A stretch of DNA of 64,000 nt from Ptiloglossa arizonensis. Lineage: Eukaryota > Arthropoda > Insecta > Hymenoptera > Colletidae. The stretch covers positions 62,001-126,000 of the forward strand of contig NW_027478879.1 of assembly GCF_051014685.1 (NCBI RefSeq). The letters run 5' to 3'. Position numbers and translations under genes: made by a program. Position 1 is the first letter of the stretch. Each line of letters begins with the position of its first letter. The notes under the pieces were generated by a model that saw only the letters and a program-made list of their open reading frames with translations, did not search any database and had not been told where the DNA came from. Positions 15,881 to 29,196 of this stretch are shown here, piece after piece.

Positions 15881-16036
15881 CACGTTATACGTTATACGGT
15901 ATACGTTATACGTTATACGTTATACGTTATACGTTATACGTTATACTTTATACGGTATACGTTATACGTTACACGTTATACGTTATACGTTATACGTGAT
16001 ACGCTATAAGTTATACGTTATACGTTATACGTTATT

Positions 16037-19000
16037 CAGCATAAGTTCTAGAATATGCGTTATACATTATATGTTATACGTTATACGTTAAACGTTATAC
16101 GTTATACGATATACGTTATACGCTATACGTTATACGTCATACGTTACACGTTATACGTTATACGGTATACGTTATACGTTATACGTTATACGTTATACGT
16201 TATACGTTATACGTTATACGTTATACGTTATACGTTATACGTCATACGTTATACGTTATACGTTATACGTTATACGTTATACGTATTACGTTATACGTTA
16301 TACGTTATACGTTAAAAGTTATACATTATACGTTATACGTTATACGTTATACGTTATGCGTTATACGTTATACGTTATACGTTATACGTTATACGTTATA
16401 CGTTATACGTTATACGTTATACTTTATACGGTATACGTTATACGTTATACGTTATACGTTATACGTTATACGTTATACGTTATACGTTATACGTTATACG
16501 TTATACGTTATACGTTATACGTTATACGTTATACGTTATACGTTATACGTTATACGTTATACGTTATACGTTATACGTTATACGTTATACGTTATACGTT
16601 ATACGTAATACGTTATTTGTTATAGGTTATACGTTATACGTTATACGTTGTACGTTAAAAGTTATACATTATACGTTATACGTTATACGTTATACGTTAT
16701 GCGTTATACGTTATACGTTATACGTTATACGTTATACGTTATACGTTATACGTTATACGTTATACGTTATACGTTATACGTTATACGTTATACGTTATAC
16801 GTTATACGTTATACGTAATACGTTATTTGTTATAGGTTATACGTTATACGTTATACGTTATACGTTATACGTTATACGTTATACGTTATACGTTATACGT
16901 TATACGTTATACGTTATGCGATATACGTTAAACGGTATACGTTATACGTTATACGTTGTACGTTATACGTTATACGTTATACGTTATACGTTATACGTTA
17001 TACGTTATACGTTATACGTTATACGTTATACTTTATACGGTATACGTTATACGTTACAGGTTATACGTTATACGTTATACGTTATACGTTATACGTTATA
17101 CTTTATACGGTATACGTTATACGTTACACGTTATACGTTATACGTTATACGTTATACGTTATACGTTATACGTTATACGTTATACGTTATACGTTATTCA
17201 GCATAAGTTCTAGGATATGCGTTATACATTATATGTTATACGTTATACGTTAAACGTTATACGTTATACGATATACGTTATACGCTATACGTTATACGTC
17301 ATACGTTACACGTTATACGTTATACGGTATACGTTATACGTTATACGTTATACGTTATACGTTATGCTTTATACGTTATACGTTATACGTTATACGTATT
17401 ACGTTATAGCTTATACGTTATACGTTATAGGTTATACGTTATACGTTATACGTTATACATTATACGTTGTACGTTATACGTTATACGTTATACGTTATAC
17501 GTTATACGATATACGTTATACGTTATATGTTATAGGTTATACGTAATACGTTATACGTTATACGTTATACGTTATACGTTATACGTTATACGTTATACGT
17601 TCTACGTTATACGTTATACGTTCTACGTTATACGTTATACGTTATACGTTATACGTTATACGTTATACGTTATACGTTATACGTTATACGTTATACGTTA
17701 TACGTTATACGTTATACGCTATACGTTATACGCTATACGTTATACGTTATACGTTATACGTTATACGCTATACGTTATACGTTCTACGTTCTACGTTATA
17801 CGTTATACGTTATACGTTATACGTTATACGTTATACGTTATACGTTATACGTTATACGTTATACGTTATACGTTATACGTTATACGTTATACGTTATACG
17901 TATTACGTTATACGTTATACGTTATACGTTAAAAGTTATACATTATACGTTATACGTTATACGTTATACGTTATGCGTTATACGTTATACGTTATACGTT
18001 ATACGTTATACGTTATACGTTATACGTTATACGTTATACGTTATACGTTATACGTTATACGTTATACGTTATACGTTATACGTTATACGTAATACGTTAT
18101 TTGTTATAGGTTATACGTTATACGTTATACGTTATACGTTATACGTTATACGTTATACGTTATACGTTATACGTTATACGTTATACGTTATGCGATATAC
18201 GTTAAACGGTATACGTTATACGTTATACGTTGTACGTTATACGTTATACGTTATACGTTATACGTTATACGTTATACGTTATACGTTATACTTTATACGG
18301 TATACGTTATACGTTACACGTTATACGTTATACGTTATACGTTATACGTTATACGTTATACGTTATACGTTATACGTTATACGTTATACGTTATACGTTA
18401 TACGTTATACGTTATACGTTATACGTTATACGTTATACGTATTACGTTATACGTTATACGTTATACGTTAAAAGTTATACATTATACGTTATACGTTATA
18501 CGTTATACGTTATGCGTTATACGTTATACGTTATACGTTATACGTTATACGTTATACGTTATACGTTATACGTTATACGTTATACTTTATACGGTATACG
18601 TTATACGTTATACGTTATACGTTATACGTTATACGTTATACGTTATACGTTATACGTTATACGTTATACGTTATACGTTATACGTTATACTTTATACGTT
18701 ATACGTTATACGTTATACGTTATACGTTATACGTTATACGTTATACGTTATACGTTATACGTTATACGTTATACGTTATACGTTATACGTTATACGTTAT
18801 ACGTTATACGTTATACGTTATACGTTATACGTTATACGTTATACGTTATACGTTATTTGTTATAGGTTATACGTTATACGTTATACGTTATATGTTATGC
18901 GTTATACGTTATACGTTATACGTTATACGTTATACGTTATACGTTATACGTTATACGTTATACGTTATACGTTATACGTTATACGTTGTACGTTATACGT

Positions 19001-19144
19001 TATACGTTATACGTTATACGTTATACGTTATACGTTATACGTTATACGTTATACTTTATACGGTATACGTTATACGTTACACGTTATACGTTATACGTTA
19101 TACGTGATACGGTATACGTTATACGTTATACGTTATACGTTATT
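16037..19144. repeat. Rearranged partial third higher-order copy
   Basis: Landmarks are at 16037 and 17199, block B at 16916 and 18190, block Y at 16613, 16823, 18097 and 18853. The stretch after 16037 matches that after 1519 and 8806; the stretch after 17199 matches those after 4396 and 11648; and 18097/18190 match 12581/12674 at a constant offset of 5516. The roughly 1.5 kb between landmarks 9184 and 10731 of copy 2 has no full counterpart, so this copy is internally deleted. The 18.1-18.9 kb part recurs at 21.4-22.2 kb (offset 3332, then 3325). Confidence 0.8.
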
Positions 19145-22100
19145 CAGCATAAGTTCTAGAATATGCGTTATACATTATATGTTATACGTTATACGTTAAA
19201 CGTTATACGTTATACGATATACGTTATACGCTATACGTTATACGTCATACGTTACACGTTATACGTTATACGGTATACGTTATACGTTATACGTTATACG
19301 TTATACGTTATGCTTTATACGTTATACGTTATACGTTATACGTATTACGTTATAGCTTATACGTTATACGTTATAGGTTATACGTTATACGTTATACGTT
19401 ATACATTATACGTTGTACGTTATACGTTATACGTTATACGTTATACGTTATACGTTATACGTTATACGTTATACGTTATACGTTATACGTTATACGTTAT
19501 ACGTTATACGTTATACGTTATACGTTATACGTTATACGTTATACGTTATACGTTATACGCTATACGTTATACGTTATACGTTATACGTTATACGTTATAC
19601 GTTATACGCTATACGTTATACGTTCTACGTTCTACGTTATACGTTATACGTTATACGTTATACGTTATACGTTATACGTTATACGTTATACGTTATACGT
19701 TATACGTTATACGTTATACGTTATACGTTATACGTTATACGTTATACGTTATACGTTGTACGTATTACGTTTTACGTTATACGTTATACGTTAAAAGTTA
19801 TACATTATATGTTATACGTTATACGTTATACGTTATGCGTTATACGTTATACGTTATACGTTATACGTTATACGTTATACGTTATACGTTATACGTTATA
19901 CGTTATACGTTATACGTTATACGTTATACGTTATACGTTATACGTTATACGTTATACGTTATACGTTATACGTTATACGTTATACGTTATGCGATATACG
20001 TTAAACGGTATACGTTATACGTTATACGTTGTACGTTATACGTTATACGTTATACGTTATACGTTATACGTTATACGTTATACGTTATACGTTATACTTT
20101 ATACGGTACACGTTATACGTTACACGTTATACGTTATACGATATACGTTATACGTTATACGTTATACGTTATACGTTATACGTTATACGGTATACGTTAT
20201 ACGTTATACGTTATACGTTATACGTTATACGATATACGTTATACGTTATGCGTTATACGTTATACGTTATACGTTATACGTTATACGTTATGCGATATAC
20301 GTTAAACGGTATACGTTATACGTTATACGTTGTACGTTATACGTTATACGTTATACGTTATACGTTATACGTTATACGTTATACGTTATACGTTATACGT
20401 TATACGTTATACTTTATACGGTATACGTTATACGTTACACGTTATACGTTATACGTTATACGTTATACGTTATACGTTATACGTTATACGTTATACGTTA
20501 TACGTTATACGTTATTTGTTATAGGTTATACGTTATACGTTATACGTTATATGTTATGCGTTATACGTTATACGTTATACGTTATACGTTATACGTTATA
20601 CGTTATACGTTATACGTTATACGTTATACGTTATACGTTATACGTTGTACGTTATACGTTATACGTTATACGTTATACGTTATACGTTATACGTTATACG
20701 TTATACGTTATACGTTATACGTTATACGTTATACGTTATACGTTATACGTTATACGTTATACGTTATACGTTATACGTTATACGTTATACGTTATACGTT
20801 ATACGTTATACGTTATACGTTATACGTTATACGTTATACGTTATACGTTATACGTTATACGTTATTTGTTATAGGTTATACGTTATACGTTATACGTTAT
20901 ATGTTATGCGTTATACGTTATACGTTATACGTTATACGTTATACGTTATACGTTCTACGTTCTACGTTATACGTTATACGTTATACGTTATACGTTATAC
21001 GTTATACGTTATACGTTATACGTTATACGTTATACGTTATACGTTATACGTTATACGTTATACGTTATACGTTATACGTTATACGTTATACGTATTACGT
21101 TATACGTTATACGTTATACGTTAAAAGTTATACATTATACGTTATACGTTATACGTTATACGTTATGCGTTATACGTTATACGTTATACGTTATACGTTA
21201 GACGTTATACGTTATACGTTATACGTTATACGTTATACGTTATACTTTATACGGTATACGTTATACGTTACACGTTATACGTTATACGTTATACGTTATA
21301 CGTTATACGTTATACGTTATACGTTATACGTTATACGTTATACGTTATACGTTATACGTTATACGTTATACGTTATACGTTATACGTTATACGTTATACG
21401 TTATACGTTATACGTTATACGTAATACGTTATTTGTTATAGGTTATACGTTATACGTTATACGTTATACGTTATACGTTATACGTTATACGTTATACGTT
21501 ATACGTTATACGTTATACGTTATGCGATATACGTTAAACGGTATACGTTATACGTTATACGTTGTACGTTATACGTTATACGTTATACGTTATACGTTAT
21601 ACGTTATACGTTATACGTTATACTTTATACGGTATACGTTATACGTTACACGTTATACGTTATACGTTATACGTTATACGTTATACGTTATACGTTATAC
21701 GTTATACGTTATACGTTATACGTTATACGTTATACGTTATACGTTATACGTTATACGTTATACGTATTACGTTATACGTTATACGTTATACGTTAAAAGT
21801 TATACATTATACGTTATACGTTATACGTTATACGTTATGCGTTATACGTTATACGTTATACGTTATACGTTATACGTTATACGTTATACGTTATACGTTA
21901 TACGTTATACTTTATACGGTATACGTTATACGTTATACGTTATACGTTATACGTTATACGTTATACGTTATACGTTATACGTTATACGTTATACGTTATA
22001 CGTTATACGTTATACTTTATACGTTATACGTTATACGTTATACGTTATACGTTATACGTTATACGTTATACGTTATACGTTATACGTTATACGTTATACG

Positions 22101-23533
22101 TTATACGTTATACGTTATACGTTATACGTTATACGTTATACGTTATACGTTATACGTTATACGTTATACGTTATACGTTATTTGTTATAGGTTATACGTT
22201 ATACGTTATACGTTATATGTTATGCGTTATACGTTATACGTTATACGTTATACGTTATACGTTATACGTTATACGTTATACGTTATACGTTATACGTTAT
22301 ACGTTATACGTTGTACGTTATACGTTATACGTTATACGTTATACGTTATACGTTATACGTTATACGTTATACTTTATACGGTATACGTTATACGTTATAC
22401 GTTATACGTTATACGTTATACGTTATACGTTATACGTTATACGTTATACGTTATACGTTATACGTTATACGTTATACGTTATACGTTATACGTTATACTT
22501 TATACGGTATACGTTATACGTTATACGTTATACGTTATACGTTATACGTTATACGTTATACGTTATACGTTATACGTTATACGTTATACGTTATACGTTA
22601 TACTTTATACGTTATACGTTATACGTTATACGTTATACGTTATACGTTATACGTTATACGTTATACGTTATACGTTATACGTTATACGTTATACTTTATA
22701 CGGTATACGTTATACGTTACACGTTATACGTTATACGTTATACGTTATACGTTATACGTTATACGTTATACGTTATACGTTATACGTTATACGTTATACG
22801 TTATACGTTATACGTTATACGTTATACGTTATACGTTATACGTATTACGTTATACGTTATACGTTATACGTTAAAAGTTATACATTATACGTTATACGTT
22901 ATACGTTATACGTTATGCGTTATACGTTATACGTTATACGTTATACGTTATACGTTATACGTTATACGTTATACGTTATACTTTATACGGTATACGTTAT
23001 ACGTTATACGTTATACGTTATACGTTATACGTTATACGTTATACGTTATACGTTATACGTTATACGTTATACGTTATACGTTATACTTTATACGTTATAC
23101 GTTATACGTTATACGTTATACGTTATACGTTATACGTTATACGTTATACGTTATACGTTATACGTTATACGTTATACGTTATACGTTATACGTTATACGT
23201 TATACGTTATACGTTATACGTTATACGTTATACGTTATACGTTATACGTTATACGTTATTTGTTATAGGTTATACGTTATACGTTATACGTTATATGTTA
23301 TGCGTTATACGTTATACGTTATACGTTATACGTTATACGTTATACGTTATACGTTATACGTTATACGTTATACGTTGTACGTTATACGTTATACGTTATA
23401 CGTTATACGTTATACGTTATACGTTATAGGTTATACGTTATACTTTATACGGTATACGTTATACGTTACACGTTATACGTTATACGTTATACGTGATACG
23501 GTATACGTTATACGTTATACGTTATACGTTATT
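19145..23533. repeat. Satellite domain with long perfect runs and the tatatgttatgcg subtype
   Basis: This segment opens with landmark 19145 and runs to the next at 23534. Block B is at 19989, 20290 (301 bp apart, a local duplication) and 21522; block Y at 20512, 20862, 21429, 22178 and 23256. Four of these Y blocks lack the usual preceding gtaatac unit and are followed by tatatgttatgcg, as is the one at 18853; this marks a local subfamily. A gttgtac-gtattac-gttttac cluster at 19758 is shared with 24280, 28053, 30041 and 30853. No other kind of sequence is present. Confidence 0.85.
20648..20866. repeat. Long uninterrupted perfect heptamer run
   Basis: From the gttgtac unit just before 20,650 to block Y at 20,862 every unit reads GTTATAC without a substitution, about 30 consecutive copies. 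This is among the longest perfect runs I could see; many others of roughly 100-170 bp occur, for example 26,062-26,230. Such runs suggest recent local amplification of the consensus unit. Confidence 0.8.
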
Positions 23534-25143
23534 CAGCATAAGTTCTAGAATATGCGTTATACATTATATGTTATACGTTATACGTTAAACGTTATACGTT
23601 ATACGATATACGTTATACGCTATACGTTATACGTCATACGTTACACGTTATACGTTATACGGTATACGTTATACGTTATACGTTATACGTTATACGTTAT
23701 GCTTTATACGTTATACGTTATACGTTATACGTATTACGTTATAGCTTATACGTTATACGTTATAGGTTATACGTTATACGTTATACGTTATACATTATAC
23801 GTTGTACGTTATACGTTATACGTTATACGTTATACGTTATACGATATACGTTATACGTTATATGTTATAGGTTATACGTAATACGTTATACGTTATACGT
23901 TATACGTTATACGTTATACGTTCTACGTTATACCTTATACGTTCCACGTTATACGTTATACGTTATACGTTATACGTTATACGTTATACGTTATACGTTA
24001 TACGTTATACGTTATACGTTATACGTTATACGTTATACGTTATACGTTATACGTTATACGTTATACGTTATACGCTATACGTTATACGTTATACGTTATA
24101 CGTTATACGTTATACGTTATACGCTATACGTTATACGTTCTACGTTCTACGTTATACGTTATACGTTATACGTTATACGTTATACGTTATACGTTATACG
24201 TTATACGTTATACGTTATACGTTATACGTTATACGTTATACGTTATACGTTATACGTTATACGTTATACGTTATACGTTGTACGTATTACGTTTTACGTT
24301 ATACGTTATACGTTAAAAGTTATACATTATATGTTATACGTTATACGTTATACGTTATGCGTTATACGTTATACGTTATACGTTATACGTTATACGTTAT
24401 ACGTTATACGTTATACGTTATACGTTATACGTTATACGTTATACGTTATACGTTATACGTTATACGTTATACGTTATACGTTATACGTTATGCGATATAC
24501 GTTAAACGGTATACGTTATACGTTATACGTTGTACGTTATACGTTATACGTTATACGTTATACGTTATACGTTATACGTTATACGTTATACGTTATACTT
24601 TATACGGTACACGTTATACGTTACACGTTATACGTTATACGATATACGTTATACGTTATACGTTATACGTTATACGTTATACGTTATACGGTATACGTTA
24701 TACGTTATACGTTATACGTTATACGTTATACGTTATACGTTATACGTTATACGTTATACGTTATACGTTATACGTTATACGTTATACGTTATACGTTATA
24801 CGTTATACGTTATACGTTATACGTTATACGTTATACGTAATACGTTACTTGTTATTGGTTATACGTTATACGTTATACGTTATACGTTATGCGTTATACG
24901 TTATACGTTATACGTTATACGTTATACGTTATACGTTATACGTTATACGTTATACGTTATACGTTATACGTTATACGTTGTACGTTATACGTTATACGTT
25001 ATACGTTATACGTTATACGTTATACGTTATACGTTATACGTTATACGTTATACTTTATACGGTATACGTTATACGTTACACGTTATACGTTATACGTTAT
25101 ACGTGATACGTTATACGTTATACGTTATACGTTATACGTTATT
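23534..25143. repeat. Satellite segment related to 19.1-20.3 kb
   Basis: The segment opens with landmark 23534 and its downstream module. It then repeats features of the 19.1-20.3 kb region: the gttttac cluster (24280 against 19758), block B (24490 against 19989, offset 4501) and the rare ggtacac unit (24606 against 20106). A mutated block Y (ttacttgttattgg) lies at 24845. The shared rare units indicate duplication with later unit gain and loss. Confidence 0.82.
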
Positions 25144-28100
25144 CAGCATAAGTTCTAGAATATGCGTTATACATTATATGTTATACGTTATACGTTAAAC
25201 GTTATACGTTATACGATATACGTTATACGCTATACGTTATACGTCATACGTTACACGTTATACGTTATACGGTATACGTTATACGTTATACGTTATACGT
25301 TATACGTTATGCTTTATACGTTATACGTTATACGTTATACGTATTACGTTATAGCTTATACGTTATACGTTATAGGTTATACGTTATACGTTATACGTTA
25401 TACATTATACGTTGTACGTTATACGTTATACGTTATACGTTATACGTTATACGATATACGTTATACGTTATATGTTATAGGTTATACGTAATACGTTATA
25501 CGTTATACGTTATACGTTATACGTTATACGTTCTACGTTATACCTTATACGTTCTACGTTATACGTTATACGTTATACGTTATACGTTATACGTTATACG
25601 TTATACGTTATACGTTATACGTTATACGTTATACGTTATACGTTATACGTTATACGTTATACGTTATACGTTATACGTTATACGCTATACGTTATACGTT
25701 ATACGTTATACGTTATACGTTATACGTTATACGCTATACGTTATACGTTCTACGTTCTACGTTATACGTTATACGTTATACGTTATACGTTATACGTTAT
25801 ACGTTATACGTTATACGTTATACGTTATACGTTATACGTTATACGTTATACGTATTACGTTATACGTTATACGTTATACGTTATACGTTATACGTTATAC
25901 GTTATACGTATTACGTTATACGTTATACGTTATACGTTATACGTTAAAAGTTATACATTATACGTTATACGTTATACGTTATACGTTATGCGTTATACGT
26001 TATACGTTATACGTTATACGTTATACGTTATACATTATACGTTATACGTTATACTTTATACGGTATACGTTATACGTTATACGTTATACGTTATACGTTA
26101 TACGTTATACGTTATACGTTATACGTTATACGTTATACGTTATACGTTATACGTTATACGTTATACGTTATACGTTATACGTTATACGTTATACGTTATA
26201 CGTTATACGTTATACGTTATACGTTATACGTTCTACGTTATACGTTATACGTTATACGTTATACGTTATACGTTATACGTTATACGTTATACGTTATACG
26301 TTATACGTTATACTTTATACGGTATACGTTATACGTTATACGTTATACGTTATACGTAATACGTTATTTGTCATAGGTTATACGTTATACGTTATACGTT
26401 ACACGTTATACGTTATACGTTATACGTTATACGTTATACGTTATACGTTATACGTTATGCGATATACGTTAAACGGTATACGTTATACGTTATACGTTAT
26501 ACGTTATACGTAATACGTTATTTGTTATAGGTTATACGTTATACGTTATACGTTGTACGTTAAAAGTTATACATTATACGTTATACGTTATACGTTATAC
26601 GTTATGCGTTATACGTTATACGTTATACGTTATACGTTATACGTTATACGTTATACGTTATACGTTATACGTTATGCGTTATACGTTATACGTTATACGT
26701 TATACGTTATACGTTATACGTAATACGTTATTTGTTATAGGTTATACGTTATACGTTATACGTTATACGTTATACGTTATACGTTATACGTTATACGTTA
26801 TACTTTATACGTTATGCGATATACGTTAAACGGTATACGTTATACGTTATACGTTGTACGTTATACGTTATACGTTATACGTTATACGTTATACGTTATA
26901 CGTTATACGTTATACGTTATACGTTATACTTTATACGGTATACGTTATACGTTACAGGTTATACGTTATACGTTATACGTTATACGTTATACGTTATACT
27001 TTATACGGTATACGTTATACGTTACACGTTATACGTTATACGTTATACGTTATACGTTATACGTTATACGTTATACGTTATACGTTATACGTTATACATT
27101 ATACGTTATACGTTATACTTTATACGGTATACGTTATACGTTATACGTTATACGTTATAGGTTATACGTTATACGTTATACGTTATACATTATACGTTGT
27201 ACGTTATACGTTATACGTTATACGTTATACGTTATACGATATACGTTATACGTTATATGTTATAGGTTATACGTAATACGTTATACGTTATACGTTATAC
27301 GTTATACGTTATACGTTATACGTTCTACGTTATACGTTATACGTTCTACGTTATACGTTATACGTTCTACGTTATACGTTATACGTTATACGTTATACGT
27401 TATACGTTATACGTTATACGTTATACGTTATACGTTATACGTTATACGTTATACGTTATACGTTATACGTTATACGTTATACGTTATACGTTATACGTTA
27501 TACGTTATACGCTATACGTTATACGTTATACGTTATACGTTATACGTTATACGTTATACGCTATACGTTATACGTTCTACGTTCTACGTTATACGTTATA
27601 CGTTATACGTTATACGTTATACGTTATACGTTATACGTTATACGTTATACGTTATACATTATACGTTATACGTTATACGTTATACGTATTACGTTATACG
27701 TTATACGTTATACGTTAAAAGTTATACATTATACGTTATACGTTATACGTTATACGTTATGCGTTATACGTTATACGTTATACGTTATACGTTATACGTT
27801 ATACGTTATACGTTATACGTTATACGTTATACGTTATACGTTATACGTTATACGTTATACGTTATACGTTATACGTAATACGTTATACGTTATACGTTAT
27901 ACGTTATACGTTATACGCTATACGTTATACGTTCTACGTTCTACGTTATACGTTATACGTTATACGTTATACGTGATACGTTATACGTTATACGTTATAC
28001 GTTATACGTTATACGTTATACGTTATACGTTATACGTTATACGTTATACGTTGTACGTATTACGTTTTACGTTATACGTTATACGTTAAAAGTTATACAT

Positions 28101-29196
28101 TATATGTTATACGTTATACGTTATACGTTATGCGTTATACGTTATACGTTATACGTTATACGTTATACGTTATACGTTATACGTTATACGTTATACGTTA
28201 TACGTTATACGTTATACGTTATACGTTATACGTTATACGTTATACGTTATACGTTATGCGATATACGTTAAACGGTATACGTTATACGTTATACGTTGTA
28301 CGTTATACGTTATACGTTATACGTTATACGTTATACGTTATACGTTATACGTTATACGTTATACTTTATACGGTATACGTTATACGTTACACGTTATACG
28401 TTATACGTTATACGTTATACGTTATACGTTATACGTTATACGTTATACGTTATACGGTATACGTTATACGTTATACGTTATACGTTATACGTTATACGTT
28501 ATACGTTATACGTTATACGTTATGCGATATACGTTAAACGGTATACGTTATACGTTATACGTTGTACGTTATACGTTATACGTTATACGTTATACGTTAT
28601 ACGTTATACGTTATACGTAATACGTTATTTGTTATAGGTTATACGTTATACGTTATACGTTGTACGTTAAAAGTTATACATTATACGTTATACGTTATAC
28701 GTTATACGTTATGCGTTATACGTTATACGTTATACGTTATACGTTATACGTTATACGTTATACGTTATACGTTATACGTTATGCGTTATACGTTATACGT
28801 TATACGTTATACGTTATACGTTATACGTAATACGTTATTTGTTATAGGTTATACGTTATACGTTATACGTTATACGTTATACGTTATACGTTATACGTTA
28901 TACGTTATACTTTATACGTTATGCGATATACGTTAAACGGTATACGTTATACGTTATACGTTGTACGTTATACGTTATACGTTATACGTTATACGTTATA
29001 CGTTATACGTTATACGTTATACGTTATACGTTATACTTTATACGGTATACGTTATACGTTACAGGTTATACGTTATACGTTATACGTTATACGTTATACG
29101 TTATACTTTATACGGTATACGTTATACGTTACACGTTATACGTTATACGTTATACGTTATACGTTATACGTTATACGTTATACGTTATACGTTATT
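25144..29196. repeat. Satellite segment with clustered B and Y blocks
   Basis: The segment opens with landmark 25144. Block B is at 26457, 26814, 28256, 28522 and 28921; block Y at 26364 (with a tcatagg variant), 26518, 26728, 28625 and 28835. The Y-Y-B group at 26518/26728/26814 recurs at 28625/28835/28921 with a constant offset of 2107 (301 units), including a shared actttatacgttatgcg join. A similar group lies at 16613/16823/16916. Nothing other than satellite is present. Confidence 0.83.

Larger units (their letters stand above)
8540..16036. repeat. Higher-order repeat, copy 2 (about 7.5 kb)
   Basis: This segment is colinear with 1,253-8,539. Landmarks are at 8540, 8806, 9184, 10731 and 11648; block B at 10210, 12674 and 15236; block Y at 10117, 11244, 12581, 13309, 13904 and 15143. 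It differs from copy 1 by small whole-unit losses, by an added 448-bp tandem duplication near 13,955-14,850, and by loss of the landmark expected near 15.88 kb (see 15,840-15,880). The order of every shared block is kept, so this is one segmental duplication and not independent amplification of each block. Confidence 0.9.

Noticed and set aside
19413..22190. A 925-codon open frame, and many other + strand open frames of 60-720 codons, as protein genes
   Set aside because: All are translations of the heptamer in different frames. The unit has no forward stop, starts arise from single ttatgcg-type variants, overlapping frames give the same RYTLYVI repeat, and stops sit in blocks copied freely through the array. 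No domain, signal peptide or codon signature is present.
11648..23533. Equal 4,389-bp landmark intervals at 11648-16037 and 19145-23534 as evidence of duplication
   Set aside because: The block content inside the two intervals differs (different B and Y positions; gttttac cluster in only one). The equal length appears to be coincidence among multiples of 7.
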